A stretch of 64,000 bases of DNA from positions 1,736,001 to 1,800,000 of the forward strand of contig NZ_JACHMX010000001.1 of the NCBI RefSeq assembly GCF_014205155.1. Direction: 5' to 3'. The stretch is from Amycolatopsis umgeniensis (GTDB lineage: Bacteria; Actinomycetota; Actinomycetes; Mycobacteriales; Pseudonocardiaceae). Of this stretch, positions 36,718 through 47,587 are shown piece by piece; position 1 is the stretch's first letter; every line of letters starts with the position of its first letter. The notes below the pieces were generated by a model. The model worked only from the letters and a program-made list of their open reading frames with translations. It searched no databases and was not told the origin of the DNA. Position numbers and translations under genes: made by a program.

Positions 36718-38115
36718 TCAAGCCGGGCAGTGGGAATCGGCGGCCGGGAGGACGCCGTCCCGCAGATACCGCACGACGACGTCGTTGCCACATGCGTTCT
36801 CCTTGGTGAAAACGCCGTGCCCGCCCGCATCGACGGTCACCATCCGCGCCCGTCCGCCCAGCGCCGAACGCAGTTCCCTGGCCCCGATCAGTGGCGTCGC
36901 CGGGTCGCGGAGGTTCTGCACCAGCAGGAGGTTCGACGGTCCGCGGTCGTGGATCCGCACCGGGCGTTCGCGGCGCTCCACCGGCCAGAACGCGCAGGGG
37001 GTGATGTTCGCGGCGGCCGGACCGAACATCGGATGCGTCACGCGGGCGCGCTCGACGACCTTTTGGTAGTAGCGAACGCTTTCCGGCCAGTCGGCGTCGT
37101 TGCACAGCACCTGGAGCTGAAGCGCGGCGTGATTGTCGCCGTCGAGCGGTCCGCCCTGTGCCGACGCGGACGGAGCGGCCCATCGCTCAGCGAGATCGGG
37201 GAAGTTCGCGTCGTCGTACAGCGCTCCCCAGGTGTCGGACCGGATTCCTTGGCCACGTTTTTCGGCCAGTTCGAAGAACTTCGCCTTGATCTCGGCGGGT
37301 GTCCGCCCGAGGTGGTAGACGTCGTCCCGCGCCGCCGCCCAGGCCGCGAAGTCGCCGAACCTGTCGTCGAAACCGTTCGCGAACCGTTGGTGCGCCTGGA
37401 CATCGAGTCCGTTCGGGCCGAGAAGACTGTCCAGCACGATCCGATCCGTCTTCGCCGGGAACATCGACGCGTAGGCGGCGCCGAGGTAGCTCCCGTACGA
37501 GACGCCGTAGTACGAGATCTTCCGCTCCCCCAGCGCCTCGCGGATCCGGTCCATGTCACGCGCCGTGTTGGCGGTGGTCATGTGCGGCAAGAGATCCGCC
37601 GTCTTCGATTCGGCGCATTGTCGTGCCACGACACGGGATTTCGCCGCCTTTTCGACGACGTCACGCGGGCCGTCCGCGTAAGGGCCCACGACGGTGAAGC
37701 GCTGTTCCGCGGTCAGATCGCAGGTCACCGGCGTGCTGTAGGTGGTCCCGCGCGGGTCGAACCCGATGACGTCGTAACTGTCGAGCAGGCCGGTGTGCCC
37801 TTGCCGCTGCGCGAGTTGCGCGGGCATCGCCAGGCCGGGGCTCCCGGGGCCGCCGGGGTTCATCAGCAGCACACCACGGCGTTTCGGCGAGGTGCTCGCC
37901 TTCCGGGAAACGGTGAGTTCGATGGTCCGGCCGCCGGGGTTCGCGTAGTCCATCGGGACCTCGAGCTTCGCGCATTCGAGGCCCGCCGTCGGCGAGGGTG
38001 TCATGCCGTAATCCGGGCAGGGTGACGTCCAGTGCGGGGCCGGAGCCGCTTCGGCCGTCGCCGGCACGGCCACGGCCAGTGGGAGAAAAGCCAGTATCGC
38101 CAACTTTTTTCTCAT
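36718..38115 (-). CDS. Secreted alpha/beta hydrolase, tripeptidyl aminopeptidase (TAP/SlpD-like)
   Basis: 465 residues. The signal peptide covers residues 1-23 (LPLAVAVPATAEA). The alpha/beta hydrolase core has LMNPGGPGSPGLAMP (oxyanion region), DVIGFDPRGT and the nucleophile elbow YGVSYGSYLGAAYA. The C-terminal TAP-like domain ends near DAGGHGVFTKENACGND, with the catalytic His in GGHG. Actinobacterial members release N-terminal tripeptides from secreted proteins or act on esters. Disulfide cysteines are present in the C-terminal part. Confidence 0.93.
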   Translation of the reverse strand: MRKKLAILAFLPLAVAVPATAEAAPAPHWTSPCPDYGMTPSPTAGLECAKLEVPMDYANPGGRTIELTVSRKASTSPKRRGVLLMNPGGPGSPGLAMPAQLAQRQGHTGLLDSYDVIGFDPRGTTYSTPVTCDLTAEQRFTVVGPYADGPRDVVEKAAKSRVVARQCAESKTADLLPHMTTANTARDMDRIREALGERKISYYGVSYGSYLGAAYASMFPAKTDRIVLDSLLGPNGLDVQAHQRFANGFDDRFGDFAAWAAARDDVYHLGRTPAEIKAKFFELAEKRGQGIRSDTWGALYDDANFPDLAERWAAPSASAQGGPLDGDNHAALQLQVLCNDADWPESVRYYQKVVERARVTHPMFGPAAANITPCAFWPVERRERPVRIHDRGPSNLLLVQNLRDPATPLIGARELRSALGGRARMVTVDAGGHGVFTKENACGNDVVVRYLRDGVLPAADSHCPA

Positions 38116-38175
38116 GCGGAGAGCTTGGCGCGACCGGCCGCCCTACCGCGTCGGACCTGAGCCTGATCCGAGACC

Positions 38176-38613
38176 TCAACCTTCGGTGGGAGAAGGGCCT
38201 TCCTTCAGTACACCCTCTGTCAGCCGCGTCTCGACGACGCGCGCGAAACTGGGGCACGTCCGGATGTCCTCGTGCGGACAGGCCAGGACGTGCGCGATGG
38301 CGGTCCTCGCCGCCTCGATCCGGGCCAGCCGCTGGTCGAGTTCGGCCAGCTTCCGCCGATGCAGCTCGCGCCAGCCCTCCGCCTCCAGCTCACGGGCGGC
38401 GATCAGATCCTTGAGCTCGCGCAACGTGAAGCCCACGTCCTGCAGCAGCAGGATCTCCCCGACCCGCCCGATCACCGACGGCGGATACCGCCGCTGTCCG
38501 GCGACCCTGTCGGGAGCGGGCAGGAGGCCGATCTCCTCCCAGTAGCGCAGGGCGGAGGTGGCGACCCCGGTACGGCTCGCCACTTCGCCGATCGTCAACT
38601 CGCCTTCGCCCAT
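38176..38613 (-). CDS. MerR-family transcriptional regulator
   Basis: 145 residues. The N-terminal winged helix reads LTIGEVASRTGVATSALRYW, then GLLPAPDRVAGQRRYPPSVI. A dimerisation helix follows (about 80-115). The C-terminal CPHEDIRTCPSF places two cysteines 8 residues apart, in a SoxR-like position but without the SoxR CxxCxC cluster motif, so an iron-sulfur sensor is not supported. It is divergent from the methyltransferase gene at 38652, and the palindrome at 38619-38636 between them is the probable operator for both. Confidence 0.93.
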   Translation of the reverse strand: MGEGELTIGEVASRTGVATSALRYWEEIGLLPAPDRVAGQRRYPPSVIGRVGEILLLQDVGFTLRELKDLIAARELEAEGWRELHRRKLAELDQRLARIEAARTAIAHVLACPHEDIRTCPSFARVVETRLTEGVLKEGPSPTEG

Positions 38614-38614
38614 C

Positions 38615-38636
38615 TTGACTTCAAGCGTACTTGAAG
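38615..38636. promoter_or_regulatory. MerR-type operator in the divergent regulator/methyltransferase promoter
   Basis: CTTCAAGCGTACTTGAAG (38619-38636) is a perfect inverted repeat with a 4-base centre. It abuts TTGACT (38615-38620), a -35-like hexamer on the plus strand. This arrangement, with the dyad lying inside a stretched spacer, is typical of MerR-activated promoters. The predicted start of transcription falls close to ATG 38652, so the methyltransferase mRNA may be leaderless. Confidence 0.75.
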
Positions 38637-38651
38637 CCGTTGACTCGGCTC

Positions 38652-39287
38652 ATGACGAAAACAGGCGGACCCATCACCGAACACGTATTCCCCAGGCTCT
38701 TCCGGCAGTTCGGCCATCCACGCGGACCGGTGGGGCAGGTGGTCGGCTGGATCATGGCGAACAGCGCGTCCAACCGGCGGCGCAACGGCTGGGTGGTTTC
38801 CCTGCTGGAGATCCAGCCGACGGACCGGGTTCTCGAAATCGGCTTCGGTCCCGGTCTCGCCGTCGCCGAACTGGCGGGCCTGGCGAGCCGGGTCCACGGC
38901 ATCGACCATTCCGCGGCGATGGTGCGGAGGGCCACCCGGCGCAATTCTCGCGCGGTCCGTGACGGCCGGGTCCGGCTCGTGCACGCTTCCGTGGATCGGT
39001 TGCCGGAATTCGGCGAACCCCTCGACGTGATCCTGGCGGTCAATTCCGCGAAATTCTGGGCGGAGCCCGCCGCACGGTTACGCGATCTGCGACGTCTGCT
39101 CCGGCCTTCGGGACGCATAGCGCTGGCCATCCAGCCACGGTGTCCCGGCGCCGACGGCGCGACCACCGCGCAAGCGGCCCAGGAACACCACGACTTGCTC
39201 GTCGAGGCGGGATTCACCGCGATCCGCGTCGAGACCCTCGACCTCGATCCGCCCGTCGCCTGCCTGCTGGCGATCAATCCGGGGTGA
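38652..39287 (+). CDS. Class I SAM-dependent methyltransferase
   Basis: 211 residues from ATG 38652. Motif I is VLEIGFGPGLAVAEL near residue 57, followed by VHGIDHSAAMVRRA. The acceptor-side residues give no clue to the substrate. The divergent MerR regulator and the dyad at 38619-38636 imply that it is the regulator's target. Ubiquinone/menaquinone-methyltransferase-like and small-molecule methyltransferases share this fold. It ends before a 9-bp hairpin at 39293-39316. Confidence 0.88.
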   Translation: MTKTGGPITEHVFPRLFRQFGHPRGPVGQVVGWIMANSASNRRRNGWVVSLLEIQPTDRVLEIGFGPGLAVAELAGLASRVHGIDHSAAMVRRATRRNSRAVRDGRVRLVHASVDRLPEFGEPLDVILAVNSAKFWAEPAARLRDLRRLLRPSGRIALAIQPRCPGADGATTAQAAQEHHDLLVEAGFTAIRVETLDLDPPVACLLAINPG

Positions 39288-39292
39288 AGGAA

Positions 39293-39316
39293 CGCGCCGA
39301 CGACGCTGTCGGCGCG
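39293..39316. terminator. Hairpin between convergent methyltransferase and gltD
   Basis: CGCGCCGAC and GTCGGCGCG form a perfect 9-bp stem with a 6-base loop. It lies 5 bases past the methyltransferase stop and 8 bases from the gltD stop, so it can serve both strands. Confidence 0.7.
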
Positions 39317-39324
39317 GACCGGGA

Positions 39325-40833
39325 TCAGACGACGGCGAGCGGAAGCGCCGTCGGGTGCACCGGTGCGGGAAGGTCGGAAGCGCCGGTGAGGTAGGCGTCG
39401 ACGGCGCTGGCCACCGAACGTCCTTCGGCGATCGCCCACACCACGAGCGAGGCACCGCGATGCGCGTCGCCGCAGACGAACACGCCAGGTGACTCCGTCT
39501 GCCAGTCCGCGCCGCACGAGAGCGTGCCGCGTTTGGTCAGCGACAGCCCGAGCCCGTCCAACAGCGGCATGTGCTCGACACCCTCGAACCCGATCGCGAG
39601 CAGCACGAGGTCGGCGGGCACTTCCTCGACCTCGTCGTTGACCGGGATGACCTCACGGCGGCCGGTCTCGCGATCCTTCTGGACCTTGACCTGCTGGAGT
39701 TCGACACCGCGCACGGTGCCGTTCTCGTCGCCGACGAACCGCTTGACCGCGACGGCGAACTTGCGCTCGCCCGCCTCCTCGTGCGCCGGGTAGGTGCGGA
39801 GGATGTACGGCCAGGTCGGCCACGGCGAGCGCTCGTCGTCCCTTGTGGACGGTGGCGTCGGGTACTGGTCCAGCTGTGTCACCGAAAGCGCGCCCTGACG
39901 GGTCGCGGTGCCGTACGAGTCGGCGCCGGTGTCGCCGCCGCCGATGATGACGACGTGCTTGCCCGCCGCGTCCACCGGGGACGGGCCGTCGCCCTCGACG
40001 TACTTGTTGGCCGGGACGAGATGCTCCATCGCCAGGTGGATCCCGGACAGCTCGCGTCCGGGCGTCGTCGTGTCGTCACGGCCGCGCAGCGCGCCCACGG
40101 CGAGCACCACCGCGTCGTAGCCCGCCCGCAGTTCCTCGACGGTCAGATCGACGCCGACCTCGCAGCCGGTGACGAACTTCGTGCCCTCCTTGCGGAGTTG
40201 CGCGAGCCGCCGGTCGAGGACCTTCTTCTCCATCTTGAACTCGGGGATGCCGTACCGCAGCAGGCCGCCGAGCCGATCGTCCCGTTCGTAGACGGTCACT
40301 TCATGGCCGGCACGGGTCAGCTGCTGCGCGGCGGCGAGCCCGGCGGGGCCGGAGCCCACCACCGCGACCCGCTGCCCCGAAGACACCGCCGAAACCTGCG
40401 GCTGCACGTAGCCCGCTTCCCAGGACTGGTCGGCGATCGTCTGCTCGACGCGTTTGATCGCCACCGGCCCGCCGGACAAGGGCGAGATCGACAGGACGCA
40501 GCCCGCCTCGCACGGCGCGGGGCACAGCTTCCCGGTGAACTCGGGGAAGTTGTTGGTCGCGTGGAGCCGGTCGCTCGCCGCGGCCCAGTCGCCGCGGCGC
40601 ACCAGGTCGTTCCACTCCGGGATCAGGTTGCCCAGCGGGCAGCCGGAACCACCGGAGTGACAGAACGGGATGCCGCAGTCCATGCACCGCGAAGCCTGCT
40701 TGCGCACCTTTTCGTTGCGCTCGGCGGGTTCCACGTCGGCGTAAACCTCGCCCCAGGTGGCGAGGCGTTCCTCTTTGGACTTCTTCTTCGGCTCTTCACG
40801 TTCGTGCTTGAGGAAACCCGTCGGATCAGCCAC
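39325..40833 (-). CDS. gltD: Glutamate synthase, small (beta) subunit
   Basis: 502 residues from GTG 40833, overlapping the gltB stop by 8 bases. The N-terminal region has cysteines for the two [4Fe-4S] clusters ([20 protein letters not shown] and [10 protein letters not shown]). An FAD-binding motif [20 protein letters not shown] and an NADPH motif [13 protein letters not shown] follow. The subunit passes NADPH electrons to GltB for conversion of 2-oxoglutarate and glutamine to two glutamates. The pair gltB-gltD is transcribed from right to left. Confidence 0.97.
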   Translation of the reverse strand: MADPTGFLKHEREEPKKKSKEERLATWGEVYADVEPAERNEKVRKQASRCMDCGIPFCHSGGSGCPLGNLIPEWNDLVRRGDWAAASDRLHATNNFPEFTGKLCPAPCEAGCVLSISPLSGGPVAIKRVEQTIADQSWEAGYVQPQVSAVSSGQRVAVVGSGPAGLAAAQQLTRAGHEVTVYERDDRLGGLLRYGIPEFKMEKKVLDRRLAQLRKEGTKFVTGCEVGVDLTVEELRAGYDAVVLAVGALRGRDDTTTPGRELSGIHLAMEHLVPANKYVEGDGPSPVDAAGKHVVIIGGGDTGADSYGTATRQGALSVTQLDQYPTPPSTRDDERSPWPTWPYILRTYPAHEEAGERKFAVAVKRFVGDENGTVRGVELQQVKVQKDRETGRREVIPVNDEVEEVPADLVLLAIGFEGVEHMPLLDGLGLSLTKRGTLSCGADWQTESPGVFVCGDAHRGASLVVWAIAEGRSVASAVDAYLTGASDLPAPVHPTALPLAVV

Positions 40834-43800
40834 GAGCGGCCTCCATGATCGCTTCGTCGACGTCGCGGCCCGCGGCACGCGCCGCCTTCGCCGCGTCAAG
40901 GACACGCTGGTAGTCGCGGGGCATCACCTTGGTGAACGCCGCCGAGCGACGCGGCCAGTCGCCGAGCAGCGACGCGGCCACGGCCGAACGTGTGAGGTCG
41001 TAATGTTTCTGCACGGTCTTCTTGAGCCAGGCGAGATCCTCGGCCCTCGGGGTCAGGAGGTTCACCATCTCCTCGTTGACCCGGCCGCGGTCGAGGTCGA
41101 GCACATAGGCCTCGCCGCCGGACATGCCGGCCGCGAGGTTGCGCCCGGTCGGGCCGAGCACCACGGCCTGCCCACCGGTCATGTACTCGAAGGCGTGGTC
41201 GCCGACGCCCTCGGCGACGACCACCGCACCGGAGTTGCGCACGCAGAACCGTTCGCCGACCTGGCCGCGCAGGAACATCTCCCCGCCGGTGGCCCCGTAG
41301 GCGAGGGTGTTCCCGGCGATGGTCTGGCCTTCCGCGGCGAACTTCGCGTCCGGATGCGGGCGCACGATGATCCGCCCGCCCGAAAGGCCCTTGCCGACGT
41401 AGTCGTTCGCGTCGCCGACCATGTCGAGCGTGATGCCGCGCGGCAGGAACGCGCCGAGCGACTGCCCGGCGGAACCGGTCAGCAGCACGTGGATCGTGTC
41501 CTCGGGCAGGCCTTCGCCGCCGTAACGACGGGTGATCTCGGACCCGAGCAGCGTGCCGACGGTCCGGTTCACGTTCCGCACCGGCAGTTCCAGCCGGACC
41601 GGATGCGCGTCTTCCAGCGCCGCCTCGGCGAGCTGGATCAGCGTCCGGTCGAGCGCGTGCTCGAGGCCGTGGTCCTGCGTCCGCGTGCGCCGCTTCGCCC
41701 CGCCGTACGGGGTTTCCGTCGGCATCTCGAAGATCGGTGAGAGGTCGAGCCCGGAGGCCTTCCAGTGCTCGATCGCCTTGTCGGTGTCGAGCACCTCGGC
41801 GTGGCCGATGGCTTCGTCGAGAGTCCGGAAACCGAGTGCCGCCAACGTTTCCCGGACCTCTTCGGCGACGAACCGGAAGTAGTTGACGACGTGGTCGGCC
41901 TGGCCGGTGTAGCGCTTGCGCAGATCCGGGCTCTGGGTCGCGACGCCGACCGGGCAGGTGTCGAGATGGCAGACGCGCATCATGACGCAGCCTTCGACGA
42001 TCAACGGGGCCGTCGCGAAGCCGTATTCCTCCGCGCCGAGCAGCGCGGCGACGACGACGTCGCGGCCGGTCTTCATCGCGCCGTCGACCTGAACGGTGAT
42101 CCGGTCACGCAAACCGTTGAGCAGCAACGTCTGCTGTGTCTCGGCGAGCCCGATCTCCCACGGTGTGCCCGCGTGCTTGAGCGAGTTCATCGGGGAGGCG
42201 CCGGTGCCGCCGTCGTGGCCGGAGATCAGCACGACGTCGGCGTGCGCCTTGGACACGCCCGCCGCGACCGTACCGACGCCGAGCGAGGACACCAGCTTCA
42301 CGTGGATGCGGGCGTTCTCGTTGGCGTTCTTGAGGTCGTGGATCAGCTGGGCGAGATCCTCGATCGAATAGATGTCGTGGTGCGGGGGCGGCGAGATGAG
42401 CCCGACGCCCGGCGTCGAGTGCCGCGTCCGCGCGATCCACGGGTACACCTTGTTCGGCGGGAGCTGCCCGCCCTCGCCCGGCTTCGCGCCCTGCGCCATC
42501 TTGATCTGGATGTCGTCGGCGTTGACCAGGTACTCGCTCGTGACGCCGAACCGGCCGCTCGCGACCTGCTTGATCGCGCTGCGCCGGGTCGGATCGTAGA
42601 GCCGCTCGGGGTCTTCCCCGCCCTCACCGGTGTTGGACCGGCCGCCGATGCGGTTCATCGCGATGGCGAGGGTTTCGTGTGCCTCGGCCGAAATCGAACC
42701 GTAGGACATCGCGCCGGTGTTGAAGCGCTTGAAGATCGCCTCGACCGGCTCGACCTCGTCCAGCGGGACGGGCTCGCGCGTGCCCTCACGGAAAGAGAAC
42801 AGCCCGCGCAACGCGCCACCCTGGCGGTAGAGGCGGTGCACCTCGTCGGAGTACTGCTTGTACACCTCTTCCCGGCCGGTCTTCGTCGCGTGCTGCAACA
42901 GGAAGACGGTCTCCGGGGTGAACAGGTGCAGTTCGCCTTCGCGGCGGTACGCGTACTCGCCGCCTGTCTCGAGTCCGCGGTGGACGCGATCGGTCGGGTT
43001 GTCCGGGTACGCGCGGCGGTGGCGCGTGGCGACCTCTTCGGCGAGCACGCTCAGGCCGACACCGCCGAGCTTCGACGACGTCCCGGTGAAGTACTCGTCA
43101 AGGAGATCTTGGGCCAGGCCGAAGGATTCGAAGACCTGCGCGGCGGTGTACGCGCCGACGGTCGAGATGCCCATCTTCGACATGATCTTCAGGACGCCCT
43201 TCACGAGCGCCTTGACGTAGTTGCGGATCGCCTTGGCGGGCTCGATACCGGTGACGGCACCGGTCGAGATCATGTCTTCGATGGTCTCGAAGGCCAAGTA
43301 CGGGTTCACCGCGGCGGCGCCATAGCCGAGCAGAAGCGCGACGTGGTGGACCTCGCGGGCGTCACCGGTCTCGACGACCAGCGCGACGCGGAGCCTTTCC
43401 TTGGTGCGCACCAGATGGTGGTGCACCGAGGACACCAGCAGCAGCGACGGGATCGGCGCCATGCGGTGGTCGGAGTCGCGGTCGGACAGCACGAGCGTGC
43501 GCGCACCCGCCGCGATCGCCTCGGACGCCTCGCGCCGGACCCGCTCGATCGCGGACGCCAGCGCGTCGGCGCCGCCGTCCACTTCGTACAGTCCGGAAAG
43601 GACGCTGCACGCGAAGCCGGGGAGGTCGCCGTCGTCGTTGATGTGGATCAGCTTGGCGAGTTCGTCGTTGTCGATCACCGGATACGGCAGCTGCACGTGC
43701 CGACAGGAGGCCGGGCCGGGGGCGAGCAGGTTCCGCTCGGGGCCCATGATCCGGCTCATCGAAGTGACGAGCTCTTCGCGGATCGCGTCCAGCGGCGGGT

Positions 43801-45394
43801 TGGTGACCTGCGCGAAGTTCTGCTTGAAGTAGTCGTAAAGCAGCCGCGAACGCTGTGACAGCACCGCGGGCGGGGTGTCGGAGCCCATCGATCCGATCGG
43901 CTCCATGCCCTTGACCACCATCGGCGCGAGAAGGATCTTCAGCTCTTCTTCGGTGTAGCCGAAGGAAAGCTGGCGCCGCAGCACGGAATCGTGGCTCTGC
44001 ACGATGTGGTCGCGATCCGGCAGATCGGCGATCTGCAGCAGACCGGCGTGCAGCCAGCCCTCGTACGGAAGTTCCTTGGCCAGCTCCGACTTGACCTCTT
44101 CGTCGTCGACGATCCGGCCCGCCTCGGTGTCCACCAGGAACATGCGGCCGGGCTTGAGGCGGCCCTTGGCCACGACGTCCTCGGGGGCGACGTCGAGCAC
44201 CCCGGCCTCACTGGCCAGCACGACCCTGTCGTCGGCGGTGCGCCACCATCGGGCGGGGCGCAGGCCGTTGCGGTCCAGCACCGCGCCGACGAGCGTGCCG
44301 TCGGTGAAGGTGACACAGGCCGGGCCGTCCCACGGCTCCATGAGGCTGGCGTGGAACTGGTAGAACGCACGACGCTGGGCGTTCATCCCGGCGTGGTTCT
44401 CCCACGCCTCGGGGATCATCATCAGCACCGCGTGCGGCAGCGACCGCCCGCCGAGGTGCAGCAGCTCCAGCACCTCGTCGAACGAGGCGGAGTCCGACGC
44501 GTCGGCCGAGCAGATCGGGTACAGCCGGGTGAGGTCACCGGTGATGAGGTCCGATTCCAGCAGCGCCTCACGGGCGCGCATGCGGTTGCGGTTGCCCCGG
44601 ATGGTGTTGATCTCGCCGTTGTGCGCGACGAACCGGAACGGATGCGCCAGCGGCCACGACGGGAAGGTGTTGGTGGAGAACCGGGAGTGCACGAGCGCGA
44701 TGGCGCTGGCGAGCCGGGTGTCGGTCAGGTCGGTGAAGAAGAGCGGGAGCTGCTCGGGGGTCAGCATTCCCTTGTAGACGATCGTCCGCGAGGACAGCGA
44801 AGGGAAGTAGGTGCCGCAGCCCGCGGTCACGCTCTCGTTCTCGACGCGTTTGCGCAGACAGAAGGCCAACCGGTCCAGCTCGAGCCCGCCGGGACGGTTT
44901 CCGCCGGACTCCTGGGCCGCGACGAACAGCATCACGAAATGCGGCATGACCGAACGCGCCGTCGGGCCGATGTCCGCGCGATCGGCGTCGACCGGTACCT
45001 CGCGCCAGCCGAGGACCTCGAGGCCCTCTTCGGTGGCGATCCGCTCGATCAGGGCGACGGACTTGCCCCGCTCCTCGGTGTCCGAGGGCAGGAAACCGAT
45101 CCCGGTCGCGTAGGTCTGGTGACCTTCGGCGTCCGCCTCGGGCAGGATGAAGTCCACTTCGGCCCGAAGCAGCTCGTCCGGCAGCTGCAACAGGATGCCC
45201 GCGCCGTCGCCACTGGTCGGCTCCGCGCCGGCGGCGCCCCGGTGGTCGAGGTTCGTCAGCGCGGACAGGCCGTCGGTGACGATGCCGTGCGAGCGCCGCC
45301 CGCGGACATCGGCCACCATGGCCACACCGCAGGAGTCCTGTTCGGATTCGGGATCGTAAAGACCTTGTTTGCCGGGAATGGCGGAGAAGATCAT
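40826..45394 (-). CDS. gltB: Glutamate synthase, large (alpha) subunit
   Basis: 1522 residues from ATG 45394, with AAGGAGGT upstream. After a 21-residue propeptide the nucleophile Cys22 (DSCGVAMV) starts the class II glutamine amidotransferase domain. A central domain and the FMN-binding synthase barrel ([37 protein letters not shown]) follow, with the 3Fe-4S cysteines in [15 protein letters not shown]. The C-terminal GXGXG beta-helix begins near 1260. Together with GltD it makes glutamate from glutamine and 2-oxoglutarate. Confidence 0.98.
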   Translation of the reverse strand: MIFSAIPGKQGLYDPESEQDSCGVAMVADVRGRRSHGIVTDGLSALTNLDHRGAAGAEPTSGDGAGILLQLPDELLRAEVDFILPEADAEGHQTYATGIGFLPSDTEERGKSVALIERIATEEGLEVLGWREVPVDADRADIGPTARSVMPHFVMLFVAAQESGGNRPGGLELDRLAFCLRKRVENESVTAGCGTYFPSLSSRTIVYKGMLTPEQLPLFFTDLTDTRLASAIALVHSRFSTNTFPSWPLAHPFRFVAHNGEINTIRGNRNRMRAREALLESDLITGDLTRLYPICSADASDSASFDEVLELLHLGGRSLPHAVLMMIPEAWENHAGMNAQRRAFYQFHASLMEPWDGPACVTFTDGTLVGAVLDRNGLRPARWWRTADDRVVLASEAGVLDVAPEDVVAKGRLKPGRMFLVDTEAGRIVDDEEVKSELAKELPYEGWLHAGLLQIADLPDRDHIVQSHDSVLRRQLSFGYTEEELKILLAPMVVKGMEPIGSMGSDTPPAVLSQRSRLLYDYFKQNFAQVTNPPLDAIREELVTSMSRIMGPERNLLAPGPASCRHVQLPYPVIDNDELAKLIHINDDGDLPGFACSVLSGLYEVDGGADALASAIERVRREASEAIAAGARTLVLSDRDSDHRMAPIPSLLLVSSVHHHLVRTKERLRVALVVETGDAREVHHVALLLGYGAAAVNPYLAFETIEDMISTGAVTGIEPAKAIRNYVKALVKGVLKIMSKMGISTVGAYTAAQVFESFGLAQDLLDEYFTGTSSKLGGVGLSVLAEEVATRHRRAYPDNPTDRVHRGLETGGEYAYRREGELHLFTPETVFLLQHATKTGREEVYKQYSDEVHRLYRQGGALRGLFSFREGTREPVPLDEVEPVEAIFKRFNTGAMSYGSISAEAHETLAIAMNRIGGRSNTGEGGEDPERLYDPTRRSAIKQVASGRFGVTSEYLVNADDIQIKMAQGAKPGEGGQLPPNKVYPWIARTRHSTPGVGLISPPPHHDIYSIEDLAQLIHDLKNANENARIHVKLVSSLGVGTVAAGVSKAHADVVLISGHDGGTGASPMNSLKHAGTPWEIGLAETQQTLLLNGLRDRITVQVDGAMKTGRDVVVAALLGAEEYGFATAPLIVEGCVMMRVCHLDTCPVGVATQSPDLRKRYTGQADHVVNYFRFVAEEVRETLAALGFRTLDEAIGHAEVLDTDKAIEHWKASGLDLSPIFEMPTETPYGGAKRRTRTQDHGLEHALDRTLIQLAEAALEDAHPVRLELPVRNVNRTVGTLLGSEITRRYGGEGLPEDTIHVLLTGSAGQSLGAFLPRGITLDMVGDANDYVGKGLSGGRIIVRPHPDAKFAAEGQTIAGNTLAYGATGGEMFLRGQVGERFCVRNSGAVVVAEGVGDHAFEYMTGGQAVVLGPTGRNLAAGMSGGEAYVLDLDRGRVNEEMVNLLTPRAEDLAWLKKTVQKHYDLTRSAVAASLLGDWPRRSAAFTKVMPRDYQRVLDAAKAARAAGRDVDEAIMEAARG

Positions 45395-45718
45395 GAAGGG
45401 ACCTCCTTCGTCGTCTGTGCTCAGCGGCCGGACAGGCCGGCCGGGGGATGCGCACGGGACGACGATGGCCCGTTCGTTAGCGCGACTTTAACACCTAGGA
45501 AACACGGGGGCATCAGTTCATCGGACGAGAAAGCCCGTCGATGGGTAACGATCTGGATGTCCGGAACGACACAGTTCCTGATGGGGTCACGATAGTTCGT
45601 CCCGCTAAGTATATGCCCTGTTCCGGGTCGTGACGAGAAGCGGTGAGGCGACTCTAGTCACTCCGGGCGCTCCTCGCACGCTGAGGCGTCGCAAATAGAA
45701 CGTGTTACAGTTTCCGCC
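45395..45718. other. 324-base divergent intergenic region of gltB and the SDR gene
   Basis: The gltB side has a strong ribosome site next to the start and a weak candidate -10 (TAAAGT on the minus strand, 45485-45490). The right end holds the KstR-type operator at 45696-45709, which overlaps the -10 of the SDR gene. No convincing gene, hairpin or nitrogen-regulator (GlnR) site was found in the 200 bases between. Confidence 0.6.
45696..45711 (+). promoter_or_regulatory. KstR-type operator overlapping a leaderless promoter
   Basis: TAGAACGTGTTACA (45696-45709) fits the KstR consensus TnnAACnnGTTnnA at every fixed position. TACAGT (45706-45711) is a TAnnnT -10, and 7 bases later comes the ATG of the SDR gene at 45719. 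No ribosome site is present between. A repressor here would block the promoter. KstR governs sterol catabolism in mycobacteria and rhodococci. Confidence 0.75.
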
Positions 45719-46504
45719 ATGATCCTGGACCGTTTCCGGCTCACCGACCAGGTCGCCGTGGTCACCGGCGCCGGACGCGGGATCGGCGCGGCGACGGCCG
45801 TGGCGCTCGCCGAAGCCGGCGCCGACGTGGTGATCTCGTCCCGTACCGAAAGCCAGCTCGACGACGTGGCCGCCCTGGTCGCCGCCACCGGCAGGCGTGC
45901 CCGCGTGGTACCCGCCGATCTGAGCGATCCGGCCGCCGCCGGTGACCTGGCGTGTATCGCGAAGGCGGAATTCGGGCGGCTGGACCTGGTCGTCAACAAC
46001 GTCGGCGGCACCTATCCCCGGCCACTGCTGGAAACCACGGCCGACTTCCTCGAGGAAGCCTTTCGCTTCAACGTCTCCACCGCGCACGCGTTGACCGTCG
46101 CGGCGGCACCGTCCTTACTGGAGGCGGGCGGATCGGTCGTCAACATCTCGTCGGTCATGGGCCGGGTGACCGGCCGGGGTTTCGCCGCGTACGGCACGGC
46201 GAAAGCCGCTCTGGCGCATTACACGCGGCTCGCGGCGGCCGATCTCGCTCCGAAGGTGCGGGTGAACGCGATCTCGGTCGGTTCGGTGGCGACGTCCGCG
46301 CTCGAAGTGGTGGTGGGCAACGACGAACTGCGCGGCCGGATGGAAGCGGCCACCCCACTGCGCCGGATCGGCGAGGCCGAGGACATCGCGGCCACCGTCG
46401 TGTTCCTGGCGTCGGGCGCGGGCCGGTACGTCACCGGCAAGATCATCGAAGTCGACGGTGGACTGCAGGCCCCGAACCTGGAACTGGGCCTGCCCGATCT
46501 GTAG
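45719..46504 (+). CDS. Short-chain dehydrogenase/reductase, steroid-catabolism type
   Basis: 261 residues. The NAD(P) motif TGAGRGIG is at 16-23, NNVGG at 93-97 and the catalytic Ser144/145, Tyr158 and Lys162 (YGTAK) are intact, so it should be an active oxidoreductase. The start MILDRFRL resembles, from memory, mycobacterial SDRs of the cholesterol region (Rv3549c-like). The KstR-type box supports a sterol or steroid-acid substrate. The precise reaction is unknown. It is followed 12 bases later by the next gene. Confidence 0.88.
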   Translation: MILDRFRLTDQVAVVTGAGRGIGAATAVALAEAGADVVISSRTESQLDDVAALVAATGRRARVVPADLSDPAAAGDLACIAKAEFGRLDLVVNNVGGTYPRPLLETTADFLEEAFRFNVSTAHALTVAAAPSLLEAGGSVVNISSVMGRVTGRGFAAYGTAKAALAHYTRLAAADLAPKVRVNAISVGSVATSALEVVVGNDELRGRMEAATPLRRIGEAEDIAATVVFLASGAGRYVTGKIIEVDGGLQAPNLELGLPDL

Positions 46505-46516
46505 GAGGCGAACGCC

Positions 46517-47581
46517 TTGCGCGTGGTCCAGTGGAGTACCGGGAACGTCGGCCGTCACGCGGTGGCCGGGATAGCCGCGCGACCCGATCTCGAACTCGCC
46601 GGGGTCTGGGTTTCGAGCGAGGCCAAGGCCGGTGTGGACGCCGGGGAGCTGGCCGGGCTCGGGCGTTCGCTCGGTGTCGCGGCGACCACCGACGCGGCCG
46701 CGCTCATCGCCCTGAAGCCGGACTGTGTGCTCTACACGGCGATGGCCGACGACAGGCTCGTCGAGGCCGTCGAGGACCTGAAACGCTTCCTGCGCGCGGG
46801 GATCAACGTGGTCTCCAGCAGCCCCGTGTTCCTCCAGTACCCCGAAGGCGTCGTCCCGCCGGAGATGATCGAGCCGATCCGCGAGGCGGCGCGCGAAGGC
46901 GGCGCTTCGCTGTGGGTCAACGGCATCGACCCCGGCTTCGCCAACGACTGGCTGCCGCTGGTGCTCACCGGCGTATGCGAACGGATCGACGAGGTTCGCT
47001 GTATGGAGATCCTCGATTATTCGACGTACGACCAAGCGAAGGTGCTCTTCGAAATCATGGGCTTCGGGCGGGAGATGGACGATCTTCCCTTGCTGCTGCA
47101 GCCCGGTGTGCTGTCGCTGGCTTGGGGCAGCGTCGTGCGGCAGCTCGCGGCCGGGCTGGATGTCGAACTCGACTCCGTCGAGGAGGTCTACGAACGGCTC
47201 CCGGCTCCGGAGACGTTCGAAATCGCCTCGGGGACCATCAAGGAGGGCACGGCGGCGGCGCTGCGGTTCGAGGTGCGCGGCATGCGCGGCGGGCGGGCGG
47301 TGTGCGTACTGGAGCACATCACGCGGCTGCGCGGCGACCTCGGCCCGGACTGGCCGCAGCCGTCCGGGCAGGGCTGCTACCGCGTCCAGGTGACCGGTGA
47401 GCCGAACTACGTGCTGGACCTGCGGCTGGTCGGCACCGACGGCGACCACAACACGGCCGGTCTGAAGGCGACAGCCATGCGGCTGGTGAACGCGATCCCG
47501 GCGGTGGTGGCGGCCCCTCCGGGGCTGCTGACGGCGCTGGACCTGCCTTTGGTGACCGGACGGGGCCTGGTCTCCCCCTGA
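46517..47581 (+). CDS. Dihydrodipicolinate-reductase-like NAD(P)-dependent dehydrogenase
   Basis: 354 residues from TTG 46517, with GGAGG 8 bases upstream; GTG 46523 is possible. The N-terminal Rossmann domain starts RVVQWSTGNVGRHAVAGIA, as in 2,4-diaminopentanoate dehydrogenase and the large actinobacterial group of 'dihydrodipicolinate reductase' homologues. Later residues include VNGIDPGFANDWLPL. The substrate of most group members is unknown; many sit in steroid or lipid degradation loci. Its position implies shared control by the KstR-type operator upstream of the SDR. Confidence 0.85.
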   Translation: MRVVQWSTGNVGRHAVAGIAARPDLELAGVWVSSEAKAGVDAGELAGLGRSLGVAATTDAAALIALKPDCVLYTAMADDRLVEAVEDLKRFLRAGINVVSSSPVFLQYPEGVVPPEMIEPIREAAREGGASLWVNGIDPGFANDWLPLVLTGVCERIDEVRCMEILDYSTYDQAKVLFEIMGFGREMDDLPLLLQPGVLSLAWGSVVRQLAAGLDVELDSVEEVYERLPAPETFEIASGTIKEGTAAALRFEVRGMRGGRAVCVLEHITRLRGDLGPDWPQPSGQGCYRVQVTGEPNYVLDLRLVGTDGDHNTAGLKATAMRLVNAIPAVVAAPPGLLTALDLPLVTGRGLVSP

Positions 47582-47587
47582 GGCTCG

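Noticed and set aside
45540..45580. Possible GlnR box upstream of gltB (GTAAC with a later GAAC)
   Set aside because: Only one half-site resembles the GTnAC-n6-GAAAC pattern and the spacing does not fit.
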